Positions 8,771 to 18,087 of a DNA stretch of 64,000 nt are shown in pieces (position 1 is the first letter of the stretch; every line of letters starts with the position of its first letter). Below the pieces are notes generated by a model that was given only the letters and a program-made list of their open reading frames with translations, was not told the origin of the DNA and searched no databases. The stretch is from JBCBGF01 sp039820585 (GTDB lineage Bacteria > Pseudomonadota > Alphaproteobacteria > Rhodobacterales > Rhodobacteraceae): assembly GCA_039820585.1 (NCBI GenBank), contig JBCBPV010000014.1:3921-67920 (forward strand), read 5' to 3'. The position numbers and the translations under genes were made by a program.

Positions 8771-9112
8771 ATGGGTAAGCGCGACGAGCTGATCGCACAA
8801 TATGCGGACGATCTGAAAAACAAATGCGGGATGACCCCGGATATGGACCTGTTGACCAAGGTGACCATCGGGTGTGGCCCCGCGATCTACAACGCAGATG
8901 CGTCCACGGTTGCCGGGTCGCAGAAAGCAGAGCTTGAGACAGTGAAGGACAACTTCCTGGTCAAAAAGCTGGGTCTCAAGGACAGTCCGGAACTGATGGA
9001 TGCGATCAACTCGGTGATCGAAACCTACGGCAAGTCCGAACGCAACAAATACCGCGCGGTCGTGTACTACATGCTGACCAAGCATTTCGGCAAAGAGTCG
9101 GTGTACGGCTAA
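8771..9112 (+). CDS. DUF2853-family small protein
   Basis: A 113-aa soluble, lysine-rich helical protein (MGKRDELIAQYADDLKNKCG...) that I recognise as DUF2853-like, a family of unknown function. There is no signal peptide or membrane segment. ATG 8771 follows GGGAGA with 7-nt spacing; an in-frame start at 8756 is less likely. It is monocistronic, flanked by ahcY and by a strong hairpin terminator at 9127-9160. Confidence 0.8.
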   Translation: MGKRDELIAQYADDLKNKCGMTPDMDLLTKVTIGCGPAIYNADASTVAGSQKAELETVKDNFLVKKLGLKDSPELMDAINSVIETYGKSERNKYRAVVYYMLTKHFGKESVYG

Positions 9113-9126
9113 GCCTGCCTGTTGGT

Positions 9127-9160
9127 GGCGGGGCGTTCGGCGCCCTGCCCCGATAATTTT
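9127..9160 (+). terminator. hairpin terminator after the DUF2853 gene
   Basis: GGCGGGGCG (9127-9135) pairs with CGCCCTGCC (9141-9149), 9 bp with one G-T wobble and a TTCGG loop, followed by ATAATTTT. It sits 15 bp after the stop codon of the DUF2853 gene. Confidence 0.7.
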
Positions 9161-9176
9161 CCATAAATCCTATAGA

Positions 9177-9316
9177 CTTAGAGTTTGCGTGCCCGGTGTG
9201 TTCCGGCTACAACTCTCGTGTTTCGACCAGGACGGTCCCAGCGATCTTATTCTACATGCCCACGGGGTGAGCATGCGGGGTGACAAGGGGGTTTCGTAAT
9301 GTGCGAAGCCCCCTTT
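9177..9316 (+). ncRNA. candidate small structured RNA (unproven)
   Basis: Between two terminators lies about 140 bp with no credible ORF but several stems: AGAGTT/AACTCT (9180-9185 with 9211-9216, with an inner GC-rich pairing), CATGC/GCATG (9255-9259 with 9271-9275), then the terminator stem at 9285-9315. A TATAGA at 9171-9176 could be a -10 element, but no good -35 is visible. It does not match tmRNA, SRP RNA or RNase P motifs. It may simply be spacer. Confidence 0.3.
9285..9316. terminator. bidirectional hairpin terminator
   Basis: AAGGGGG-T-TTCG (9285-9296) pairs with CGAA-G-CCCCCTT (9304-9315), 12 bp including one G-T wobble, with a T-run on the plus side and A residues on the other. 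It would end transcription of the minus-strand DUF1761 gene (stop at 9346) and any plus-strand RNA from 9177. Confidence 0.7.
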
Positions 9317-9345
9317 CCCGTCTTCTGTTGGGCCCTCTACGCGCC

Positions 9346-9729
9346 TCAAAACAGCGTCAATACCGCGCCGATGACCGTACACCCAACCGTCGCATAGAGT
9401 CCGTCGATAACCGTCAATCTAAAGGGCCGCTGCGCAAACATGTAATTCGTCGCAAGCCACGGTGTTGCGATGAACAACCCCAGGCCAAACCCGGTCACAG
9501 CCCCGGCGATAACCGTGTCTATTCCGGCGGTTTGGAAGATATGACGCGACATCCCCGCCACCAGGATCGCACAAAGAAAGCTGCCCGCGAAGGCCACGTA
9601 GTTCTGGCGATTGATGGTCTCTTCCGTAAGCCCGGCGGCTGCCATCCACTGTTTCGCGACCACGCCGTACCAGATCGCCCCAAAGATCCACGCCCCCGCC
9701 GCGGCGGCGATCACAGATAGAATACCCAT
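9346..9729 (-). CDS. DUF1761-like small membrane protein
   Basis: A 127-aa protein with four predicted membrane segments (MGILSVIAAAAGAWIFGAIWYG, YVAFAGSFLCAILVAG, a Gly-rich VIAGAVTGFGLGLFIA, and a C-terminal VIDGLYATVGCTVIGAVLTLF). The WYG motif near the end of the first segment and the overall layout suggest DUF1761, function unknown. ATG 9729 is preceded by GGGAGGGACAGAA. It is divergent from the DM13-domain gene. Confidence 0.78.
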   Translation of the reverse strand: MGILSVIAAAAGAWIFGAIWYGVVAKQWMAAAGLTEETINRQNYVAFAGSFLCAILVAGMSRHIFQTAGIDTVIAGAVTGFGLGLFIATPWLATNYMFAQRPFRLTVIDGLYATVGCTVIGAVLTLF

Positions 9730-9796
9730 TTCTGTCCCTCCCTGTTAGTCTGCGCCTGAGACACCACTCTACCACCACCTGCCGCGGAGTTCCCCC

Positions 9797-10279
9797 ATGA
9801 AGCGTTTTCTCACCGTCATCATACCGGTTTTCCTAGTGGGCTTTGTCGCCGGCAATGCCTTTTGGTACCTCGCCTCACCGCTTTGGATCGACGTGGAGGT
9901 GAACGAAACCCTCGCGGGCGCCGACACGCTGACCACGGTGGCCACGGGAAACTTCCGCGACGCCGACCGCGCGCATAGCGGCACGGGCGTGGCCACGATC
10001 CTTGCGCGCCCAGACGGGTCTGCGGTGCTGCGGTTGACCGAGTTCGAGGTGACGAATGGCCCCGACCTTGAGGTGTGGCTATCGGCCAGCCCGGATCCGC
10101 AACGCTCTTCAGACGTCGCCGACAACGCGTGGCTCGCACTGGGCCAGTTGAAGGGCAACATCGGGGATCAGAACTATGACATTCCGGCTGGCACCGATCT
10201 GTCGGCCTACCGCTCGGTCGTGATCTGGTGCGAACAGTTCGGCGTCCTGTTCTCACCCGCAGCCCTGGCCATGAATTAG
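9797..10279 (+). CDS. DM13-domain membrane-anchored protein
   Basis: A 160-aa protein with an N-terminal signal anchor (about residues 4-26) and a C-terminal domain with the pattern GNFRDADRAHSGTGVATIL...LRLTEFEVTNGPDLEVWLS and the conserved Cys in VVIWCEQFGVLFSPA, which fits the DM13 domain. DM13 has been proposed to be redox-active through its cysteine; that role is not shown here. ATG 9797 follows GGAG. The gene overlaps the convergent EVE gene by 4 bp. Confidence 0.78.
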   Translation: MKRFLTVIIPVFLVGFVAGNAFWYLASPLWIDVEVNETLAGADTLTTVATGNFRDADRAHSGTGVATILARPDGSAVLRLTEFEVTNGPDLEVWLSASPDPQRSSDVADNAWLALGQLKGNIGDQNYDIPAGTDLSAYRSVVIWCEQFGVLFSPAALAMN

Positions 10280-10695
10280 GCTCTAAACCCGCCCAACTCG
10301 CAGACAATCTGCCATTCCGCGTCCGTCACTGGCTGGACCGACAGGCGCGTGTTGTTGACGAGAACCATCTCGGCCAGCCGTGGCTCGTCCTTGCACATCG
10401 CCAGGGTCACGGGCTTGGGCATCGGTGCCACCGCCTTTATGTCCACGCAATCCCATCGCTCATCATCCGTTGTGCTGTCGGGATGGCTTTCCGCGATCAC
10501 CTCGACAATGCCAACCACCGCTTTCTCCGACTGCGAGTGATAAAAGAACCCGCGATCACCGACCGCCATCGCCCGCATCATGTTGCGCGCCTGATAGTTG
10601 CGCACGCCATCCCATTCCTCACCCAAATCGCCCTTGGCCACCTGCTGATCCCAGCTCCAGGTCGACGGCTCGGATTTGAACAGCCAGTATCTCAT
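10276..10695 (-). CDS. EVE-domain protein
   Basis: A 139-aa protein consisting of one EVE domain, a PUA/YTH-like fold that binds modified bases in DNA or RNA. It opens MRYWLFKSEPSTWSWDQ, with GVRNYQARNMMRAM, FYHSQ and VGIVEVI, all typical of the family. ATG 10695 overlaps the yciI-like stop as ATGA, indicating translational coupling. Some EVE proteins are associated with restriction systems, but this one sits in a housekeeping operon with yciI, gpsA and tsaD, as in other roseobacters, so a defence role is not suggested. Confidence 0.88.
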   Translation of the reverse strand: MRYWLFKSEPSTWSWDQQVAKGDLGEEWDGVRNYQARNMMRAMAVGDRGFFYHSQSEKAVVGIVEVIAESHPDSTTDDERWDCVDIKAVAPMPKPVTLAMCKDEPRLAEMVLVNNTRLSVQPVTDAEWQIVCELGGFRA

Positions 10696-10964
10696 CCAAT
10701 CACCCTGTTCCATTCGGTCAGGGTCACGCTCTCAAACAGCCCCGCCTTGGCATAGGGGTCGCTTGCCGCCCAGGCCTCTGCCTCGGCCATGGCGCCCACC
10801 GACAAGATCAAAAGCGACCCGCACATCTGGCCGTCTTCGTCCAGAAACGGCCCGGCCTGTTCGACCACGCCGGTTTCCTTGACATAGGCCAGGTGGGCAT
10901 CACGGTTGGCTTTCCGGGTCTCTAACGCACCGGGTTTGTCACGGGCGATCAGGGCAACGCGCAT
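10692..10964 (-). CDS. YciI family protein
   Basis: A 90-aa YciI-like protein of the dimeric alpha/beta ferredoxin-like fold. It has the family features R-x-x-H-L (NRDAHLAYV), 'GPFLDEDG' and 'DPYAKAGLF'. The biochemical role of most YciI proteins is unknown. It lies 1 bp after gpsA on the minus strand and overlaps the EVE gene by 4 bp, within the tsaD-gpsA-yciI-EVE operon. Confidence 0.85.
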   Translation of the reverse strand: MRVALIARDKPGALETRKANRDAHLAYVKETGVVEQAGPFLDEDGQMCGSLLILSVGAMAEAEAWAASDPYAKAGLFESVTLTEWNRVIG

Positions 10965-10965
10965 A

Positions 10966-11913
10966 TCATTCCTCTTTCAATGGGCGCGCCAGCAGCGCGC
11001 GTTTGGCATCTTCAACGCTCAACGTCCCGGACACAACCGCCGCGACCATCCCCGTGAGCGGCATATCGATCCCGCGGTCTTTCGCCAGCCGCGCGACGGC
11101 TTTTGCCGTGGCAATCCCTTCGACAGTGCCTGGGGCAGGGGGATCGCCCGCGCCCATGGCCACCCCGGCGGTGTAATTGCGCGATTTGGAAGAGGTCGCC
11201 GTCAGCACCAGATCCCCCAGCCCCGACAACCCGGCCAGCGTTTCCGCTCGCGCGCCCTGCGCCGTGGCAAAGCGGATCATCTCGGCATAGCCACGGGTGA
11301 TCACGGCGGCCCGCGCGCTTTCCGCCAAACCAGCCCCGATCGTCATGCCAGAGGCCAGAGCGATCACGTTCTTCAACGCACCGCCCAGCTCGGCCCCCGT
11401 CGTATCCGTGGTGCAATAGAGACGGAGTGTGGGCCCCGACAGCTGATCCTGCAGTGTGCGACCAACGGATCGGTCAGCACAGGCGAGCGTCAGGGCAGTC
11501 GGCAAGCCAGAAGCGATATCGTCGGCAAAACTTGGCCCGGTCAACAGCGCGGGGGTCGCGGTAGGGCAGGCGGCGGCGATCACGCCGGTGGGGCCAAGGC
11601 CTGTGCCCAGATCGACGCCCTTGCAGCAGGCGACCAGGCGTTTCCCCTCGAACTGGCCCGTCGCAGTGCCCAGGTATCCGGCAAGCCGTTGCATCGGCAT
11701 CGCCAGCAGAACGACATCCCCCGCAACGGATCGCAGGTCATCTGCCACGCCAAGAACCTCGGGCAGCGCTACCCCCGGCAGATAGCGCGCATTCTCGCGG
11801 CGCTCCGCGATCTCACCCACATCGCGCCCTACCAAAGTCACCGCCGACCCCGTGCGCGCCAGCGTGATGGCCAACGCCGTCCCGAACGCCCCGGCACCCA
11901 CAACCGCAATCAT
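10966..11913 (-). CDS. gpsA: NAD(P)H-dependent glycerol-3-phosphate dehydrogenase
   Basis: Makes sn-glycerol-3-phosphate from dihydroxyacetone phosphate for phospholipid synthesis. The 315-aa product has the Rossmann motif GAGAFGTALA at residues 6-15, the catalytic-lysine region ELGGALKNVIALASG, and GLSGLGDLVLTATS with a downstream SRN motif. ATG 11913 overlaps the tsaD stop by 4 bp. Part of the tsaD-gpsA-yciI-EVE operon. Confidence 0.95.
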   Translation of the reverse strand: MIAVVGAGAFGTALAITLARTGSAVTLVGRDVGEIAERRENARYLPGVALPEVLGVADDLRSVAGDVVLLAMPMQRLAGYLGTATGQFEGKRLVACCKGVDLGTGLGPTGVIAAACPTATPALLTGPSFADDIASGLPTALTLACADRSVGRTLQDQLSGPTLRLYCTTDTTGAELGGALKNVIALASGMTIGAGLAESARAAVITRGYAEMIRFATAQGARAETLAGLSGLGDLVLTATSSKSRNYTAGVAMGAGDPPAPGTVEGIATAKAVARLAKDRGIDMPLTGMVAAVVSGTLSVEDAKRALLARPLKEE

Positions 11914-13004
11914 GCCTTGGCGCCCTTCTTGCCATTGCCAAGCATCGGGGCCTGCGTCGTATCCAGCGGCCAGCGGGGGCGCGCCGACAGGGTCAGGTCA
12001 TCAACATGCCCCAGCGCCGCAAGCTCCAGCCCCACATAGGCGATCATCGCCGCATTATCCGTGCAAAGCGCCAGCGGCGGCGCGGTATAGGGAAGACTAT
12101 ATTCGCCAGAAACTGTCTCTAGTGCTGCCCGAATGGATTGGTTCGCCGCCACACCACCCGCCACGGCAAAGGCCCCACCATCCGGGTGCCGCGCGCGGAA
12201 CGCGGCCAACGCGCGGCGCGATTTTTCCGCCAAAACGTCCCGCACCGCTGCCTGAAAGCCGGCGCTCAGATCGGCCTGGTCCTGCGGGGTCAGTCCACCG
12301 CCCGAGGCCACCACCCCATCGCGCGCCCGCAACAGCGCGGTCTTCAGGCCAGAGAACGACATATCGCACCCCGGCCGGTCCAAGAGTGGGCGGGGAAAGA
12401 CAAACCGCAGGGGATCACCCGATTTCGCCGCCGCCTCTACCGCTGGCCCGCCCGGTTGTCCTAAACCGATCAATCGCGCGGTTTTGTCAAACGCCTCACC
12501 CGGCGCGTCGTCGATGGTACCGCCGATCCGGGTAAACCGATCCGCACCCTCGACGATCAGGAACTGACAATGCCCGCCCGACACCAGTAGCATCAGGTAG
12601 GGGTAGGGCAAGCCATCGGTCAGCCGCGGGGTCAGCGCATGCCCCGCCAGGTGGTTGACCCCAATCAGCGGCAGGCCACGTGCCGCCGCGATCCCCTTGG
12701 CACACATCACCCCGGACACGACCCCACCGATCAGCCCGGGTCCGGCGGTAACGGCGACTGCATCAATGTCCGACAGAGCCATGTCTGCCTGTGTTAGAGC
12801 CTGCTCAACGGCCAGATCGATCCGCTCTGCATGCGCGCGCGCGGCAATCTCGGGCACGACCCCGCCGAACGCCGCGTGCAGATCGCCCTGGCCAAAGACT
12901 ACCGAAGACAGGATGCGCGCCGCCCCGACAGGCCCGCGCACGACGGCGGCCGCGGTATCATCACAGCTGCTTTCCAGCCCAAGGATGGTGATCGGATCGG
13001 TCAT
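11910..13004 (-). CDS. tsaD: tRNA threonylcarbamoyladenosine synthase subunit TsaD
   Basis: Transfers the threonylcarbamoyl group to A37 of ANN-decoding tRNAs, together with TsaB and TsaE. The 364-aa product has ESSCDDTAAAV near the N-terminus, the metal-binding HLAGH motif, SGGHCQFLIV, and CTDNAAMIAYVG near the C-terminus. ATG 13004 is used; a GTG 6 nt upstream is an equally open alternative, and neither has a strong RBS. It is divergent from hemD across 73 bp and leads the minus-strand operon to gpsA. Confidence 0.95.
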   Translation of the reverse strand: MTDPITILGLESSCDDTAAAVVRGPVGAARILSSVVFGQGDLHAAFGGVVPEIAARAHAERIDLAVEQALTQADMALSDIDAVAVTAGPGLIGGVVSGVMCAKGIAAARGLPLIGVNHLAGHALTPRLTDGLPYPYLMLLVSGGHCQFLIVEGADRFTRIGGTIDDAPGEAFDKTARLIGLGQPGGPAVEAAAKSGDPLRFVFPRPLLDRPGCDMSFSGLKTALLRARDGVVASGGGLTPQDQADLSAGFQAAVRDVLAEKSRRALAAFRARHPDGGAFAVAGGVAANQSIRAALETVSGEYSLPYTAPPLALCTDNAAMIAYVGLELAALGHVDDLTLSARPRWPLDTTQAPMLGNGKKGAKA

Positions 13005-13077
13005 CGACACGTCGGTTGCGCGGCCACAGGGCGGCAGGTATCACCGGCCGACCTGCCAGACAACCGTGCGAGCGCTG

Positions 13078-13788
13078 ATGCCGTCCCCCGATCCAACCTT
13101 GCTGCTGACCCGCCCCCATGCGGCGTCCGAGCGGTTTCGCGCGCTGTGCGAAGGGCGGCTGGGCCGAGCGATCCCCTGCCTGATCGCCCCGGTGGTTGCG
13201 ATTGAGCCGACCGGCGCACCGACCGGATCGGCGGGGTATGCGGGCGTCATCTTCACCTCGGGCCACGCGGTCGAGATCGCGGGGCAGGGGGCCGGGCAGG
13301 CCGCCTATTGCGTCGGCACCCGCACCGCAGAACTGGCCAGTGCCGCAGGCTTCGCCGCGCAGTCGGCGGATGGGGATGCAGCTGACCTGATCGCGATGAT
13401 CGTGGGGCAGGGCGCCAAGGGCCCGCTGTTGCACCTGCGCGGCGCAGAAACCCGTGGCGGCGTGGCCGAGGGTCTGACCAAGCAGGGCATCCAAACCGAT
13501 GAACGCGTCATCTATCGCCAGACCATGGCACCGATCCCGCCCGAGGTCTGGCGGCCCCTCGCGCCCGGGTCAGAGGTGATTGCCCCGGTTTTTTCCCCTT
13601 TCAGCGCGACGGCCCTGTCGCGCACGCTGCCAAAGGGGATGTTCGATCTGTCCGTTGTCGCGATCAGCGATGCGGCGGCCCAGGCGGCCCCAAAACCTGT
13701 GCGGGCGGTGCATATTGTGCCTCATCCCAATGCAGCGGCAATGGCTGAACAAGTTGCCGCGCTTTACCGGGCCCGCACTGCTTGTTGA
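13078..13788 (+). CDS. hemD: uroporphyrinogen-III synthase
   Basis: Closes hydroxymethylbilane to uroporphyrinogen III in tetrapyrrole synthesis. The 236-aa product is recognised from LLLTRPHAASERF at the start, GVIFTSGHAVE, YCVGTRTAELA and the overall two-lobed HemD pattern; the family is weakly conserved, so this rests partly on context (a mitofilin-like gene and hemY follow). ATG 13078 is the first start downstream of tsaD; its RBS is weak. hemC, often just upstream of hemD, is absent from this window. A short perfect stem (13795-13802 with 13809-13816) follows the stop. Confidence 0.87.
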   Translation: MPSPDPTLLLTRPHAASERFRALCEGRLGRAIPCLIAPVVAIEPTGAPTGSAGYAGVIFTSGHAVEIAGQGAGQAAYCVGTRTAELASAAGFAAQSADGDAADLIAMIVGQGAKGPLLHLRGAETRGGVAEGLTKQGIQTDERVIYRQTMAPIPPEVWRPLAPGSEVIAPVFSPFSATALSRTLPKGMFDLSVVAISDAAAQAAPKPVRAVHIVPHPNAAAMAEQVAALYRARTAC

Positions 13789-13842
13789 CCTGAGGGGCGC
13801 AGGCTAAGCTGCGCCCGCTCGCCTATTGGTCTGTCTGCTGGA

Positions 13843-15273
<1,431 letters not shown>

Positions 15274-15283
15274 GGGCTGCGCC

Positions 15284-16867
15284 ATGCTTTGGTCACTTGT
15301 GAAGATCATCCTGTTTATCGGTATCATCGCCGGCCTGACCTACGGGGCCGGGTACCTGATGGATACCGGCGGCGGCGTCCGCGTCGCGGTGGGAACGCTG
15401 GAATTCAACCTTGGCCCCCTTCAGGCGGTGATCGCAGCGCTGGTGATCCTGTTCGCCTTCTGGCTGATCCTGAAGATCGCCGGCTTCGGCGTGGCCATCC
15501 TGCGCTTTCTCAACGGCGACGAAACCGCGATCTCGCGCTGGTTCGACCGCAACCGTGAACGCCGCGGCTTCGAAGCACTGGCAGATGGTCTCATGGCGCT
15601 CGCCTCGGGCGAAGGGCGCACTGCGATGTCAAAGGCCGCGCGGGCGGAACGCTATCTCAAGCGGCCAGAGCTGACCAACCTGATCACCGCCCAAGCCGCC
15701 GAGATGGCGGGCGACACCAAGAAGGCGCAAGAGGTCTACAAGACGCTTCTGCAAGATGACCGCACCAAGTTCGTGGGCGTGCGCGGGATCATGAAGCAAA
15801 AGCTCGCCGAAGGGCAAACCGACACCGCGATGAAGCTGGCGGAAAAGGCCTTTGCCTTGAAGCCGCGCCATGAGGAAACCCAAGATGTTCTTCTGCGTTT
15901 GCAGGCCGACAAGGGCGACTGGGGCGGGGCGCGCAAAACGCTGAACGCCAAGTTGAAATACGGCGCGCTGCCCCGCAACGTCCACCGCCGCCGCGATGCG
16001 GTGCTGGCGCTGGGCGAAGCGGGCGACATCATCGCCGAAGACGCCACCATCGAGGCCCGCGAAGCCGCGATTGAGGCCAACCGCCTGTCCCCCGATCTGG
16101 TGCCCGCCGCGGCCATGGCGGCGCACAGCTATATCGAACAGCGCAAACAGCGCTACGCAACGCGCGTCATCAAAAAGGCCTGGGCCGCCGCCCCCCATCC
16201 CGATCTGGCCGCCGCCTTCGCCGCGATAGAGCCTGATGAGACGCCCGAAGCCCGCATCAAACGGTTCCAGGTGCTGACGAAACAGCACCCGGGCCATGCC
16301 GAGACCAAGATGTTGAAGGCCGAACTGTTCATCGCGGCCAAGAAATACGGCGATGCGCGCACCGCAATGGGCACCCTGGCCGAAGACGATCCCACCGCCC
16401 GCTCGCTGACGATCATGGCCGCAATCGAACGCGGCGAGGCCGCACCCGATAGCACGGTCAAGGCGTTTCTTGCCCGCGCCGTCCACGCCTCACGCGGGCC
16501 ACAGTGGGTGTGCGACAGTTGCCAGAACATCCCCGGCGCCTGGGCACCGGTCTGCGCCAATTGCGGTGCGTTCGACTCGCTGACCTGGCGGGTCCCGACC
16601 GCTGGCACAGATGGCGGCATGGGCTCTGCCATGTTGCCCCTGATCGTCGGCTCGACGGAAGAGTCTGCGGTGGACGAAGTGCCTGATGCCGCCGTGGCAG
16701 AGGCAGAGGCCGTTGAAACCACGCCCGAGCCTGTGGAAGTCGCCGATGTCGAAATCCTCGATCCTGCCGATGGCAAGGGTGCTGCACATGTGAACGGATC
16801 GGGCGCAACGGTCGACATCCCCCCGCAGAACGGGGCGGACAAACCCGCAGGCGAGGCTCGAAAATAG
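15284..16867 (+). CDS. hemY: HemY-like TPR membrane protein
   Basis: A 527-aa protein with two N-terminal membrane segments (about residues 4-25 and 45-66), the HemY_N type arrangement, followed by helical TPR-like repeats (about 90-390). A C-terminal zinc-ribbon (WVCDSCQNIPGAWAPVCANCG, about 407-427, positions of Cys spaced CxxC...CxxC) precedes an acidic low-complexity tail. 'HemY' is a historical name from heme operons; enzymatic function is unproven. The TPR plus metal-ribbon layout recalls LapB/YciM. ATG 15284 lies 10 bp after the mitofilin-like gene. Confidence 0.87.
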   Translation: MLWSLVKIILFIGIIAGLTYGAGYLMDTGGGVRVAVGTLEFNLGPLQAVIAALVILFAFWLILKIAGFGVAILRFLNGDETAISRWFDRNRERRGFEALADGLMALASGEGRTAMSKAARAERYLKRPELTNLITAQAAEMAGDTKKAQEVYKTLLQDDRTKFVGVRGIMKQKLAEGQTDTAMKLAEKAFALKPRHEETQDVLLRLQADKGDWGGARKTLNAKLKYGALPRNVHRRRDAVLALGEAGDIIAEDATIEAREAAIEANRLSPDLVPAAAMAAHSYIEQRKQRYATRVIKKAWAAAPHPDLAAAFAAIEPDETPEARIKRFQVLTKQHPGHAETKMLKAELFIAAKKYGDARTAMGTLAEDDPTARSLTIMAAIERGEAAPDSTVKAFLARAVHASRGPQWVCDSCQNIPGAWAPVCANCGAFDSLTWRVPTAGTDGGMGSAMLPLIVGSTEESAVDEVPDAAVAEAEAVETTPEPVEVADVEILDPADGKGAAHVNGSGATVDIPPQNGADKPAGEARK

Positions 16868-16936
16868 GGCTACCCCTTCGCGTCAAAGGCTGCTACCACG
16901 CCGCCCGGCGCCGCTGTGGCTCGGATGGGAGAGCAC

Positions 16937-16970
16937 GTCATTCGCGATTGCGGGTCCCCGCGCGAATGAC
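16937..16970. repeat. perfect inverted repeat after hemY
   Basis: GTCATTCGCG (16937-16946) and CGCGAATGAC (16961-16970) form a perfect 10-bp stem around a 14-nt GC-rich loop, 69 bp downstream of the hemY stop. There is no T-run, so it may be a factor-independent pause or terminator hairpin or an operator; the rest of the 165-bp gap to the tRNA shows nothing clear. Confidence 0.5.
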
Positions 16971-17032
16971 TTGCGAAACCAAAGGGTTCGCGGCAAAGAC
17001 ATAGAACAAGTAGGGCCTTGGCAGGTCTGAAA

Positions 17033-17108
17033 GCCTCAATAGCTCAGCTGGTAGAGCAGGTCCTTCGTAAGGACAAGGTCGGGGGTTCGAGTCCCTCTTG
17101 AGGCACCA
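17033..17108 (+). tRNA. tRNA-Thr (CGT anticodon)
   Basis: A 76-nt cloverleaf: acceptor GCCTCAA/TTGAGGC, D arm GCTC...GAGC, anticodon loop TTCGTAA with anticodon CGT, T arm GGGGG-TTCGAGT-CCCTC, and encoded CCA. The first anticodon-stem pair is a G-A mismatch. It reads ACG threonine codons. Its 3' end is 13 bp from a decayed gene. Confidence 0.95.
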
Positions 17109-17121
17109 GTTCTACTGATAC

Positions 17122-18060
17122 GTGTCTTCTTTTAGACCGCTCCATCGCCGGCAGGCGGCTGAGAACAGGACCACACGACAAGTCGCCGACCTGAAAGTTA
17201 TCCAACACGAAGTCTCAGCCACTGCAAAAGCCGGCGACGCGAAGACCGCCGGCCTGTTGAACCACGACTCTCACGAAAAGATCGGAGACATGGCGCAGAA
17301 CCCGTATCGATTTGCGGGGCTGAACCGCATCCGTGGGGTGGCAGCCGGGATCACCTCGAACCGCGTACAACTCTTCGAACTGACCTGAACAGAAGACTGG
17401 CAGGTTGAAACCCAACACGGAAGCATGTCGACCCCGCGGGGGATCTTGGCCGTGAACGGACATCTCAACAGTTTCGGCTTCAAGCCCAATCGAGCGATGC
17501 AGGTCTTCACCTATGGGTCCATGACCCGCAACCTAACCAGGGATGAAGCGGTGGCCTTGGGGGGCCGCGACCAACGGGGGATCACGCCTGCCGATCCCAT
17601 GGGAACAACCGTTCGGCGCATCACAAACAGCGATGACACCCGCATCGTTATGCGCAACACGTTCACCTTTGACCCGTCAATGGAGGTCAGCGATGCCCGT
17701 ATCACCGCCGTCGCGCGCGACCATGAAAAGGCCTTTGGCGCGCGTTTTCCTATGCTTGCCAAAGTTGATATGCAATACAGGTAGGATTGTCGGCTCTATC
17801 TGAGCCGCAATAGCGTGAATGTCGTGCAAGGACTGGAGCCGGGTTTGTACGCGGCGTGCAGCCGGAACGGCTTGGGAACTGTGCGCGGGACGCTATCGGG
17901 GATGTTGGTGGCAAAATTGGCAACGAATACGGCATTTGAACGGCTGGACCGGGCATCCGCCATGCCTGAACCAGATGAATTACCACCAAGTATAATTACG
18001 AGCGTAGGCGCAAATGCCTTTCTGAAATGGCAAGAGCTGAAAGCAGGCACAGAACTGTAG
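17122..18060 (+). pseudogene. decayed FAD-dependent oxidoreductase (DAO/DadA-like), two nonsense codons and missing N-terminus
   Basis: One plus-strand frame over 313 codons keeps recognisable pieces of a glycine/D-amino-acid-oxidase-type flavoenzyme: VAAGITSNRVQLFE, then AVNGHLNSFGF, MGTTVRRIT, FTFDPSMEVSDARI, and C-terminal GLYAACSRNGLGTVRGTLSG. The frame is broken by TGA at 17386 and TAG at 17782; the latter stands where relatives have a Trp, consistent with TGG to TAG. The N-terminal FAD-binding GxGxxG region is absent, and the middle looks shortened. It begins just after tRNA-Thr and precedes an intact BCCT transporter gene. The original substrate was probably an N-methylated amine or amino acid (inference). 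Confidence 0.8.
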
Positions 18061-18087
18061 GCCTTGCGGGACAATAGGGAGAACACA

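Noticed and set aside
10276..10964. EVE/YciI pair as a restriction-linked defence unit
   Set aside because: They sit in a coupled operon with gpsA and tsaD, a housekeeping arrangement; no restriction or methylase genes are nearby.
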